6,339 nucleotides of DNA. It comes from an uncultured Rhodobacter sp. Its GTDB lineage: Bacteria; Pseudomonadota; Alphaproteobacteria; Rhodobacterales; Rhodobacteraceae. The position numbers and the translations under genes were made by a program. The notes under the pieces are model-generated. The model made no database searches and was not told the DNA's origin. It worked only from the letters and a program-made list of their open reading frames with translations. Positions within the stretch are counted from its first letter, which is position 1; every line of letters starts with the position of its first letter. This document shows positions 1-5,690 of this stretch, in pieces. The stretch is from contig CALGTJ010000021.1 in NCBI GenBank assembly GCA_937901435.1, positions 1 through 6,339 of the forward strand, read 5' to 3'.

Positions 1-579
1 GTGTTCGAGATGACGGGCAATGGTCTGGCAGAGGTGCGCAACCCCTCTGCCCTGTTCCTGTCAGAGCGCGACAAACCCGCGCCCGGCAGCGTTGTGTTCG
101 CCGGGATCGAGGGCACACGCCCGGTGCTGGTCGAGTTTCAGGCGCTGGTCGCCCCCTCGCCCCATTCTCAGGCGCGCCGCACCGTTGTGGGCTGGGATGG
201 CTCGCGCCTGGCGATGATTCTCGCCGTGCTGGAATCACGCTGCGGCATTCCGTTCACCGGGCTTGATGTGTACCTCAACGTGGCAGGTGGCATAAAAATA
301 GGCGAACCTGCCGCCGATCTGGCTGTGGCCACTGCGCTACTTTCTGCGCGCGAGGATGCGGCACTGCCTGCGGATACTGTCGTTTTTGGCGAAATTAGCC
401 TATCAGGGGCGTTAAGGCCGGTCGGGCAGACAGAAAACCGGTTGAAAGAAGCCGGTAAACTTGGTTTTACCACCGCTATTGCGCCACAGCGCAGCAAGAC
501 CGGCGATGGGTCGGGGTTGGTGATAAGGCAAATGGGCGATTTGGCCCAGGTGGTCGGCGAGATTTTCGGAGCGGGCTAA
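1..579 (+). CDS. radA: DNA repair protein RadA, C-terminal part (5' truncated by window edge)
   Basis: RadA (Sms) is a cytoplasmic RecA-like ATPase that helps process recombination intermediates and branch migration. Only the last 192 codons are present. The open frame runs off the left edge, so the GTG at base 1 is an internal Val codon and not a start; the zinc finger, Walker motifs and KNRFG motif would lie upstream. Visible landmarks are the VFEMTGNGLAEVRNPS stretch that follows the KNRFG region in RadA, then the Lon-protease-like domain (about residues 45–190) with LDVYLNVAGGIKIGEPAADLA (residues 88–108, key residues N93, GG96–97, E102, D106) and VVFGEISLSGALRPV (127–141), then ENRLKEAGKLGF (145–156). 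The position of the Lon catalytic Ser appears to be Ala (EPAAD), consistent with this domain being non-proteolytic in RadA. The stop TAA lies 21 bases before cvpA, suggesting co-transcription. Confidence 0.96.
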   Translation: MFEMTGNGLAEVRNPSALFLSERDKPAPGSVVFAGIEGTRPVLVEFQALVAPSPHSQARRTVVGWDGSRLAMILAVLESRCGIPFTGLDVYLNVAGGIKIGEPAADLAVATALLSAREDAALPADTVVFGEISLSGALRPVGQTENRLKEAGKLGFTTAIAPQRSKTGDGSGLVIRQMGDLAQVVGEIFGAG

Positions 580-590
580 GACCCGACAGC

Positions 591-595
591 AGGAG
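591..595 (+). promoter_or_regulatory. Shine-Dalgarno site of cvpA
   Basis: AGGAG sits five bases before the ATG at 601 in the short radA–cvpA gap. It supports the chosen cvpA start and translation from a shared radA message. Confidence 0.75.
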
Positions 596-600
596 CGGAC

Positions 601-1155
601 ATGGACGGTTTCACGATTATTGATGGCGTGGTGGCGGTTGTCATCATTATCTCTGCCATCCTTGCCTATTCGCGCGGCTTTGTGCGCGAGGCCATGGCCA
701 TCCTTGGCTGGATCGCGGCGGCTGTCTTGGCGTTCCTGTTCGCACCGCAGGTCGAGCCGCTGGTCAAGGAAATCCCGGTCGTCGGAGATTACCTGCAAGA
801 CAGTTGCGAATTGTCGATCATCGCCGCCTTTGCCGCCGTCTTTGCCGTCGCACTGGTGGTGGTGTCGATCTTTACGCCGCTGTTTGCCTCTGTCGTGCAA
901 CGGTCTGCCCTTGGGGGTCTTGATCAGGGGCTTGGGTTCTTCTTTGGCGTGCTGCGCGGCATCCTGTTGGTGGCCGTGGCACTGGTCGTTTATGACCGCG
1001 TGGTCGTGAACGAAAGCATCGCAATGGTGGATGACTCTCGCACAGCCAAGATTTTTGCCCGCACCCAAACCAGCATCGACGAGCAGATCCCAGAGGATGC
1101 ACTGGGCTGGATTGTGCAGCGCTATGAACAGCTTGTCGGTAGCTGCGGGTCGTAA
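601..1155 (+). CDS. cvpA: CvpA family inner-membrane protein
   Basis: CvpA proteins are small inner-membrane proteins, named for colicin V production in E. coli, where cvpA lies directly upstream of purF; their molecular role is still poorly defined. The 184-residue product has the family length and layout: hydrophobic segments at about residues 8–23, 30–49, 70–96 and 110–132, followed by a polar C-terminal tail. Typical family signatures are seen in SRGFVREAMAILGW (24–37) and GLDQGLGFFFGVLRG (106–120), and an early Asp (D8) at the start of the first helix. The ATG follows a good AGGAG site. It lies 21 bases after radA, so the two probably share a transcript. Unlike in E. coli, purF is not next; a LysE-type exporter gene intervenes. 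Family assignment is firm, the biological role is not known from sequence. Confidence 0.93.
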   Translation: MDGFTIIDGVVAVVIIISAILAYSRGFVREAMAILGWIAAAVLAFLFAPQVEPLVKEIPVVGDYLQDSCELSIIAAFAAVFAVALVVVSIFTPLFASVVQRSALGGLDQGLGFFFGVLRGILLVAVALVVYDRVVVNESIAMVDDSRTAKIFARTQTSIDEQIPEDALGWIVQRYEQLVGSCGS

Positions 1156-1280
1156 GGCCCCACTCAGCCCCGCGCCTGCTGCCCGCGCCCGTTCGGGGGC
1201 CGGCGCCGGGTCACAATCGCCTTTCATCCCTCAACGCGCCTGCCCGATCCTGGGCGCCTACAGGCCAATGGCATCGCCGC

Positions 1281-1874
1281 ATGACCCCTGATCTGCTGTT
1301 CGCCCTTGTCACCTTTGCCTTTGTCACCTCGTTGTCGCCGGGGCCAAACAACCTGATGCTGATGGCATCGGGCGCAAATTTCGGGTTCCGTCGCACGGTT
1401 CCGCATATGTTCGGGGTTGGCCTTGGTTTCATGCTTATGGTGTTGCTTGTGGGTCTTGGACTGTCGCAGGTGTTTGATGCCTATCCGGTCAGCTACACAA
1501 TACTGAATGCCGCCAGCCTGTTGTACCTGCTCTATCTCGCGTGGAAGATCGCCAATGCCGCCGCCCCGAAAGAGGCCAACGGGCTGGGCACACCAATGAG
1601 CTTTTTGCAGGCCGCCGCGTTTCAATGGGTCAATCCAAAGGCTTGGGCCATGGCCCTCACCTCTATCAGTCTCTATGCCCCGGACCGCACGATGGCGTCC
1701 ATGCTTATGGTCGCACTGGTGTTTGGCGCGATCAACCTGCCCTGCGTCAGTTCCTGGACCGTCCTGGGTCAGCAAATGCGTCGCGTGCTGACCAACCCTG
1801 CGCGTCTGCGCGTGTTCAACTGGACGATGGCGGTGCTTTTGGTCGGCTCTGTCCTGCCGGTTCTGCTGGCATAA
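1281..1874 (+). CDS. LysE/RhtB family amino-acid exporter
   Basis: This 197-residue polytopic protein belongs to the LysE/RhtB superfamily, small inner-membrane carriers that export amino acids such as lysine, threonine or homoserine lactone. Diagnostic motifs are SPGPNN (residues 19–24) in the first helix, the GANFGFRR turn (31–38), the LLYLLYLAWK segment (80–89) and FQWVNPKAWAM (114–124), the family's conserved Asn-Pro-Lys block. About six hydrophobic segments are visible (roughly 4–25, 40–65, 70–90, 110–130, 135–157, 175–196), matching family size. The start at 1281 puts the signature helix at the N-terminus; no clear Shine-Dalgarno site precedes it, so translation may be weak or the start may be used differently. 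It is separated from cvpA by 125 bases without a convincing terminator, and from purF by 100 bases. Substrate cannot be read from the sequence. Confidence 0.9.
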   Translation: MTPDLLFALVTFAFVTSLSPGPNNLMLMASGANFGFRRTVPHMFGVGLGFMLMVLLVGLGLSQVFDAYPVSYTILNAASLLYLLYLAWKIANAAAPKEANGLGTPMSFLQAAAFQWVNPKAWAMALTSISLYAPDRTMASMLMVALVFGAINLPCVSSWTVLGQQMRRVLTNPARLRVFNWTMAVLLVGSVLPVLLA

Positions 1875-1903
1875 CAATATAGCCTAAACTTAATTGTGAT
1901 CCT

Positions 1904-1933
1904 TTGATGACACTCGCGGCGATCCGCTCTATG
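1904..1933 (+). promoter_or_regulatory. Weak candidate promoter upstream of purF
   Basis: The 1875–1974 gap starts with an A+T-rich patch (1875–1912) unusual for this G+C-rich window. TTGATG (1904–1909) and TCTATG (1928–1933), 18 bases apart, are the best −35/−10 pair I can find, but the −10 matches only three of six consensus positions. It would place the start of transcription a little upstream of the purF ribosome binding site. No known purine operator was recognised. Confidence 0.25.
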
Positions 1934-1974
1934 TGGGGGTCACCTTCTTAAGCCGGATTCGGAGCATCATTGCC

Positions 1975-3465
1975 ATGACGCAGACGCCCCCCGCCACATT
2001 TAACGATGATGACCTCCCCGGCCTGCCGTTCGACGACGACGAACTGCACGAGGAATGTGGGGTTTTTGGCGTCATAGGAGTTGAAGAGGCCGCTAATTTT
2101 GTCGCCCTCGGTCTGCACGCCCTGCAACACCGCGGCCAAGAGGCCGGCGGCATTGTCAGCTACGCCCCCGAAGTTGGCTTTGCCTCGGAACGCCAGTTCG
2201 GCTATGTGCGCGATAATTTCACCAAGAAATCGCTGATGGCGCAATTGCCCGGCTCGATCGCCATCGGCCATGTGCGCTATTCCACCGCCGGGTCAAAGGG
2301 CAACACCCAGATCCGCGACGTGCAGCCCTTTTTTGGCGAGTTCGCCATGGGCGGTGCGGCCATTGCCCATAATGGCAATATCACCAACGCGGATGCGCTC
2401 AAGCGTGAGTTGATCCAGCGCGGCTCGATCTTTCAGTCGCACTCTGACAGCGAATGCATCATCCACCTGATGGCCCGCTCGTTGCAGCAAAATATCCCCG
2501 AGCGGATGAAAGACGCCCTGCGCCGGGTCGAGGGGGCGTTTTCGGTGGTCGCCATGACCCGCACCAAACTGATCGGTGTCCGTGATCCTCTGGGCGTGCG
2601 CCCGCTGGTGCTGGGCAAGATCGGGGATGGCTATGCGCTGTCGTCCGAAACCTGCGCGCTGGACATCATCGGCGCGGACTTCCTGCGCGAGATTGAACCG
2701 GGCGAAATGGTGGTGATCACCAAGGACGGCGTCGAAAGCTTTTCTCCGTTCGAGAAAAAAGCCTCTCGGTTCTGTATCTTTGAACATGTCTATTTCAGCC
2801 GGCCCGACTCGATCCTTGGTGGCCGGTCGGTCTATGAAAACCGCCGCCAGATCGGCGTAGAACTGGCGCGGGAGGCCCCTGTCGAGGCTGATCTTGTCTG
2901 CCCGGTGCCGGATTCCGGAACGCCCGCCGCGATTGGGTTCAGTCAGGAAAGCGGCATTCCCTATGCCATGGGCATCATCCGCAATCAGTATATGGGCCGC
3001 ACATTCATCGAGCCGACAGAGCAGATCCGAAATATGGGCGTGCGCCTGAAACTGAATGTGAACCGGGCGCTGATCCGGGGCAAGCGTGTGATCCTCGTGG
3101 ATGACAGCGTGGTGCGCGGCACGACCAGCCGCAAGATCAAGGAAATGATCCTCGATGCCGGTGCGGCAGAGGTCCATTTCCGCATCGCCTCGCCGCCAAC
3201 CGCCTGGCCCTGTTTTTACGGGGTGGACACCCCCCAGCGCGAAAAACTGCTGGCCGCGACCATGTCAGAAGAAGAAATGCGCCAGCATCTGGGGGTCGAC
3301 AGCCTTAAATTTATCTCGCTTGATGGCCTGTATCGCGCTGTGGGTGAGAAAGATGGCCGCAATGCTGCCAAGCCGCAGTATTGCGATGCCTGTTTTTCCG
3401 GGGAATATCCGGTAAGGCCAAGCGACATGATTGAAAAAGGCTTTATGTTGAAAGCGGCTGAGTGA
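1975..3465 (+). CDS. purF: Amidophosphoribosyltransferase (glutamine PRPP amidotransferase), iron-sulfur type
   Basis: PurF makes 5-phosphoribosylamine from PRPP and glutamine, the first committed step of de novo purine synthesis, in the cytoplasm. I chose ATG 1975 (496 residues), preceded by GGAG at 1961–1964; a GTG at 1933 in the same frame would add 14 residues. The N-terminal nucleophile domain has Cys28 in EECGVFGVIG (so a 27-residue, Asp-rich propeptide must be removed), HRGQEAGG (52–59), RYSTAG (101–106) and HNGNI (132–136). The phosphoribosyltransferase domain has PVPDSG (310–315) and the PRPP loop VILVDDSVVRGTT (372–384). Cysteines at 267, 413, 470 and 473 lie where the B. subtilis enzyme binds a [4Fe-4S] cluster, so this is the cluster-bearing class and not the E. 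coli class. It ends 21 bases before a terminator hairpin facing bioY. Confidence 0.97.
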   Translation: MTQTPPATFNDDDLPGLPFDDDELHEECGVFGVIGVEEAANFVALGLHALQHRGQEAGGIVSYAPEVGFASERQFGYVRDNFTKKSLMAQLPGSIAIGHVRYSTAGSKGNTQIRDVQPFFGEFAMGGAAIAHNGNITNADALKRELIQRGSIFQSHSDSECIIHLMARSLQQNIPERMKDALRRVEGAFSVVAMTRTKLIGVRDPLGVRPLVLGKIGDGYALSSETCALDIIGADFLREIEPGEMVVITKDGVESFSPFEKKASRFCIFEHVYFSRPDSILGGRSVYENRRQIGVELAREAPVEADLVCPVPDSGTPAAIGFSQESGIPYAMGIIRNQYMGRTFIEPTEQIRNMGVRLKLNVNRALIRGKRVILVDDSVVRGTTSRKIKEMILDAGAAEVHFRIASPPTAWPCFYGVDTPQREKLLAATMSEEEMRQHLGVDSLKFISLDGLYRAVGEKDGRNAAKPQYCDACFSGEYPVRPSDMIEKGFMLKAAE

Positions 3466-3482
3466 AATGAGATCAACATTTC

Positions 3483-3513
3483 AAAAAAGGCCGCCCTGTG
3501 GGGCGGCCTTATT
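3483..3513. terminator. Bidirectional intrinsic terminator between purF and bioY
   Basis: A perfect 10-bp stem (3487–3496 pairs with 3501–3510, AAGGCCGCCC/GGGCGGCCTT) closes a TGTG loop. Reading on the minus strand, the stem is followed by six T (complement of A3483–A3488), a textbook terminator for bioY. Reading on the plus strand it is followed only by TTATT, a shorter U-tract, serving purF whose stop is at 3465. The convergent arrangement fits one shared hairpin. Confidence 0.9.
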
Positions 3514-3527
3514 CGTCTAACGGATTG

Positions 3528-3592
3528 GTCGCTCCTCACGCCCTACGGCCGTTCATCGCCAGCGAGGACGCCCGCAGGGCGGAAGAGCAGAC
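3528..3592. repeat. Long imperfect palindrome (REP-like element) at the 3' end of bioY
   Basis: The left arm from 3528 pairs with the right arm ending at 3592 to form an extended imperfect hairpin. Paired blocks are 3528–3530/3590–3592, 3531–3534/3585–3588, 3536–3537/3582–3583, 3539–3544/3576–3581, 3546–3548/3572–3574, 3550–3554/3566–3570 and 3556–3558/3563–3565, about 26 pairs including one G·T, with a CCAG loop at 3559–3562. It lies between the bioY stop (3595–3597) and the terminator, so bioY mRNA would carry it. It has no T-run of its own. It may be a dispersed extragenic palindrome or a 3'-UTR stabilising structure; copy number elsewhere is unknown. Confidence 0.6.
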
Positions 3593-3594
3593 GT

Positions 3595-4164
3595 TTACCC
3601 GCGGCGCGCTTTCAAAGCTGTCACAGCGCCTGTGACGATCACAGCCGCCACAGCGGCCTTCACCGCATCGCCCATCAGAAACGGTGCCATCCAGTGCATC
3701 CACAGACCGTCCACCGTCTTGCCCATCATCACAGCAGGCCAGATCAGACCGGGCACGTAGAGCAAAACAGATGCCCCCAGGCTCACCACGACCGTCGGCA
3801 ACAACCGGGCCGTCCAGCCCCGATCTGCCGCCAGCCCCGCCAGCACAGCCATCATCGCAAACCCGATCAAAAAGCCACCCGTCGGCCCCATCATATAGGC
3901 CACAGATCCCCCGCCATTGGCAAACACCGGCAGGCCCATCGCGCCTTCTCCAAGATAAGCGATCAACGTCGCGCCGCCCAGCCGCGCGCCATAGGTCAAA
4001 CCGACGATCAGGATCGCCAGCGTTTGCAGCGTCATCGGCACCGGAAACATCGGCACAGAGACCTGAGCAGCGGCGGCAATAAACATCGTCCCTCCCAAGA
4101 CCATCACAAGCTGGGTCAAGCGAGAGTGAGAGTGTGTGGGAAGAACTGCGTGCGCGAGCGTCAT
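3595..4164 (-). CDS. bioY: BioY, biotin-binding S component of an ECF transporter
   Basis: BioY is the membrane protein that captures biotin for uptake, working with the energising subunits BioM/BioN or a shared ECF module. The 189-residue product has the family's length and five to six hydrophobic segments. Family hallmarks are PMFPVPMTLQTLAIL (38–52), GEGAMGLPVFANGGGSVAY (72–90), MMGPTGGFLIGF (91–102) and, in the last helix region, MGDAVKAAVA (164–173) with Asp166 and Lys169 at the conserved Asp–Lys pair implicated in biotin binding. I start at ATG 4164 because AAAGGA precedes it by six bases and because the in-frame ATG at 4224 would fall inside the −35 box. No bioM or bioN is adjacent, so it is a solitary BioY here; partners could be encoded elsewhere or it might act alone. 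It is convergent with purF and divergent from the SDR gene. Confidence 0.93.
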   Translation of the reverse strand: MTLAHAVLPTHSHSRLTQLVMVLGGTMFIAAAAQVSVPMFPVPMTLQTLAILIVGLTYGARLGGATLIAYLGEGAMGLPVFANGGGSVAYMMGPTGGFLIGFAMMAVLAGLAADRGWTARLLPTVVVSLGASVLLYVPGLIWPAVMMGKTVDGLWMHWMAPFLMGDAVKAAVAAVIVTGAVTALKARRG

Positions 4165-4170
4165 CAGGGG

Positions 4171-4176
4171 TCCTTT
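4171..4176 (-). promoter_or_regulatory. Shine-Dalgarno site deciding the bioY start
   Basis: On the minus strand AAAGGA lies six bases before the ATG at 4164, a strong site. It favours this start over the ATG 60 bases upstream. Confidence 0.75.
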
Positions 4177-4196
4177 CGCATAAAAATCACCTTTTG

Positions 4197-4224
4197 ATAA
4201 AAGCCAAGCGCGCCAGAGTGTCAA
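4197..4224 (-). promoter_or_regulatory. bioY promoter with possible overlapping operator
   Basis: On the minus strand a perfect −35 TTGACA (4224–4219) and a −10 TTTTAT (4202–4197, four of six consensus bases) are separated by 16 bases, giving a leader of about 25–30 bases before the bioY ATG. Just downstream of and partly overlapping the −10 is a small inverted repeat ATCA–5–TGAT (4186–4198) in an A/T-rich patch, which could be an operator. It does not match well the TTATMKATAA palindrome described for the alphaproteobacterial biotin repressor BioR, so no regulator is assigned. Confidence 0.6.
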
Positions 4225-4266
4225 CAGCCCTTGCGCCCCGGCCCATCAAATGACACATGAGCCGCC

Positions 4267-4929
4267 ATGACGGACAGAAAACCAGCCCTTATCACAGGCG
4301 CGTCGCGCGGACTTGGCGCGGCGGTGGCGCTGTTATTGGCGAAAAGCCATCATATCATCGCCGTGGGCCGGACGACTGGCGCGCTCGAAGAGTTGGATGA
4401 CCGCATTCAGGCGGCGGGTGGCACGGCGACACTGGTGCCGATGGATATCACCAATACGGACGCGATGGCCCATATGTGCCGCTCGGTTTATGACCGATGG
4501 GGCGGGCTTGACCTTTGGATGCACACGGCCATTCACGCAGCGCCTTTGACCCCCACCGACCATATCGACCCCAAGGATCTTTCCAAATCCATCGCCATCA
4601 ACCTGACCGGCACCGCCAGCCTGATCCCAATGATCGCCCCATTGCTGCGGGCGTCGGGCCCGGCGACGCAGGCGGTGTTCTTTGACGATCCGCACGCGGG
4701 CGAGAAATTCTTTGGCACCTATGCGGCCAGCAAAGCCGGTCAAATCGCCCTTGCCCGCGCTTGGGCCACCGAGAGCGCAAAGAACGGCCCACAGGTCCAC
4801 ATTCTGACACCGGCCCCCATGCCCACAGCGACGCGCGCACGCTTTTTCCCCGGCGAAGACCGGGGCGCATTGACCGATCCCAATACAGAGGCCGCACGAC
4901 TGTTGGCAGAGCTTGGTCTGACGGGATAA
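4267..4929 (+). CDS. Short-chain dehydrogenase/reductase (SDR) family protein, YciK-like, atypical active site
   Basis: The 220-residue product is a Rossmann-fold SDR protein. TGASRGLG (10–17) is the NAD(P)-binding glycine motif, GR at 34–35 after the second strand suggests NADP(H) preference, MDI (59–61) is the adenine-binding Asp region, and INLTG (111–115) holds the usual Asn (N112). Tyr152 and Lys156 form the YxxxK motif (YAASK). Two standard elements are missing: the NAG motif after the fourth strand reads HTAIHA (86–91), and the catalytic Ser region reads VFFDDPHAG (137–145) with Asp where Ser is expected. The late block PAPMPTATRARFFPGED (182–198) resembles the E. coli YciK tail. Reaction and substrate are unknown, and catalysis may be altered or absent. 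No strong Shine-Dalgarno site is seen. It is transcribed divergently from bioY and followed by a likely terminator. Confidence 0.88.
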   Translation: MTDRKPALITGASRGLGAAVALLLAKSHHIIAVGRTTGALEELDDRIQAAGGTATLVPMDITNTDAMAHMCRSVYDRWGGLDLWMHTAIHAAPLTPTDHIDPKDLSKSIAINLTGTASLIPMIAPLLRASGPATQAVFFDDPHAGEKFFGTYAASKAGQIALARAWATESAKNGPQVHILTPAPMPTATRARFFPGEDRGALTDPNTEAARLLAELGLTG

Positions 4930-4930
4930 C

Positions 4931-4954
4931 GCGCCGCGCTTGCCGCGCGCTTTT
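4931..4954 (+). terminator. Candidate intrinsic terminator after the SDR gene
   Basis: Immediately after the SDR stop, GCGC(C)GCG (4931–4938, one bulged C) pairs with CGCGCGC (4944–4950) around a five-base loop, giving seven G·C pairs followed by TTTT (4951–4954). The bulge and short T-run make it plausible but not certain. Confidence 0.55.
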
Positions 4955-5042
4955 GCGTCACTTTTATGTGCGGACACCTACGTGAGACGATTGTTTACTG
5001 GATGTGGCGCGGTGAGGCTGTCATAGTTCGCTAGCCCCTGTC

Positions 5043-5048
5043 AAAGGA
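5043..5048 (+). promoter_or_regulatory. Shine-Dalgarno site of the exported duplicated protein
   Basis: AAAGGA lies nine bases before the ATG at 5058 and supports that start, which also gives a standard signal peptide. No convincing promoter was found between the upstream terminator and this site. Confidence 0.65.
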
Positions 5049-5057
5049 TCCGACGCC

Positions 5058-5663
5058 ATGTTCATGAAATTTGCCACGCCGCGGCCTTGCCTGACCCTTG
5101 CCCTGCCCCTGCCCCTCGCCCTCGCCCTGTTCTGTGCGCTTTCCCCGCTGTCACCCGCACAGGCGCAGATGGTCGGCCATACGGGCGGGCATATGCATGG
5201 CGCTGGTGGAATGGGGCACGACGAGGTCAACATGCCCGGCCTGCGCGGTCTGAACGCCACCCCAGAGGAAAGTGCCGAGATTGGCGGGATGTTTCGCGGA
5301 TTCCAAAGTTTCTCTCGCGACGTCACGCTGCTGCCCAACGGCATCCGCACCGTCACCACCTCGTCCGACCCAGAGGTCATGGCGCAACTGGTCAGCCATG
5401 TCACCGGCATGATCCAGAGGGTGACCGACAAGGACGATCCGCAGATCTTTATCCAAAGTCCCACGCTGGATATCTTTTTTGAACGCGGCGACAAGATCAC
5501 CTCTGACATAGAAATCACCGACGCAGGCCTCGTCGTCACCCGCACCTCTGACGACCCCGAAGTGGTTGCGGCCATGCATATTCACGCCGCAGAAGTCAGC
5601 GCCATGGCAGAGCGCGGGATGCAGGCAGTGCACGAGATGATGATGCAGCGGGCCGCTAACTGA
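5058..5663 (+). CDS. Exported protein of unknown function with His/Met-rich N-terminus and internal duplication
   Basis: I do not recognise a characterised family. The 201-residue product starts with a clear Sec signal peptide: a basic n-region (K4, R9), a Leu/Pro/Ala-rich core (12–32) and an AQA cleavage site near residue 36, with no lipobox, so it should be periplasmic or secreted. The mature N-terminus (37–60) is rich in His and Met (M38, H41, H45, M46, H47, M52, H54, M59), suggesting but not proving metal (for example copper) binding. Two segments are related at a constant 62-residue offset, 95–118 and 157–180, sharing a T-S-[SD]-D-P-E-V-x-A-x4-H pattern (101–114 and 163–176). Between them lies IFIQSPTLDIFFERGD (130–145). 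The C-terminus (174–197) is again His/Met-rich. It stands alone after a terminator and converges with a LysR-type gene 27 bases away; a functional link is not shown. Confidence 0.85.
   Translation: MFMKFATPRPCLTLALPLPLALALFCALSPLSPAQAQMVGHTGGHMHGAGGMGHDEVNMPGLRGLNATPEESAEIGGMFRGFQSFSRDVTLLPNGIRTVTTSSDPEVMAQLVSHVTGMIQRVTDKDDPQIFIQSPTLDIFFERGDKITSDIEITDAGLVVTRTSDDPEVVAAMHIHAAEVSAMAERGMQAVHEMMMQRAAN
5095..5130 (+). repeat. Hexanucleotide repeat tract in the signal-peptide region
   Basis: Six imperfect six-base units beginning CCCT (cccttg, ccctgc, ccctgc, ccctcg, ccctcg, ccctgt) run in tandem. They encode the alternating Ala/Pro-Leu hydrophobic core of the signal peptide, so gain or loss of a unit would stay in frame and change the core by two residues. 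Confidence 0.7.
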
Positions 5664-5690
5664 CCGCGCGTTCATTTCCGGTTTTCCGCG

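Noticed and set aside
1189..1202. Possible hairpin between cvpA and the exporter gene
   Set aside because: Only four G·C pairs (GCCC/GGGC) and no T-run follow; not a convincing terminator.
412..1227. Long minus-strand open frame (271 codons) across radA–cvpA
   Set aside because: It is antisense to two well-supported genes, its product is His/Arg/Asp-rich without any domain, and it arises from the codon bias of the G+C-rich plus-strand genes.
1224..1877. Minus-strand open frame (217 codons) across the exporter gene
   Set aside because: Antisense shadow; the plus strand carries the SPGPNN and NPKAW motifs of a real LysE-type protein.
1933..1974. GTG start that would extend PurF by 14 residues
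   Set aside because: The extension has no recognisable PurF sequence, and the ATG at 1975 has a GGAG site upstream.
2293..3177. Long minus-strand open frame (294 codons) inside purF
   Set aside because: Fully antisense to purF, which has all expected motifs; the predicted product is low-complexity and unlike any family.
4165..4224. Upstream ATG that would extend BioY by 20 residues
   Set aside because: It overlaps the −35 box of the promoter, and the ATG at 4164 has a strong Shine-Dalgarno site and gives the usual family length.
4975..4984. Imperfect palindrome CACCTACGTG upstream of the exported-protein gene
   Set aside because: Eight of ten symmetric positions over such a short length is easily chance, and no promoter is seen next to it.
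5664..5690. Possible terminator between the convergent exported-protein and LysR genes
   Set aside because: Only four- to five-pair CGCG matches across a long loop can be drawn, without a suitable T-run on either strand.
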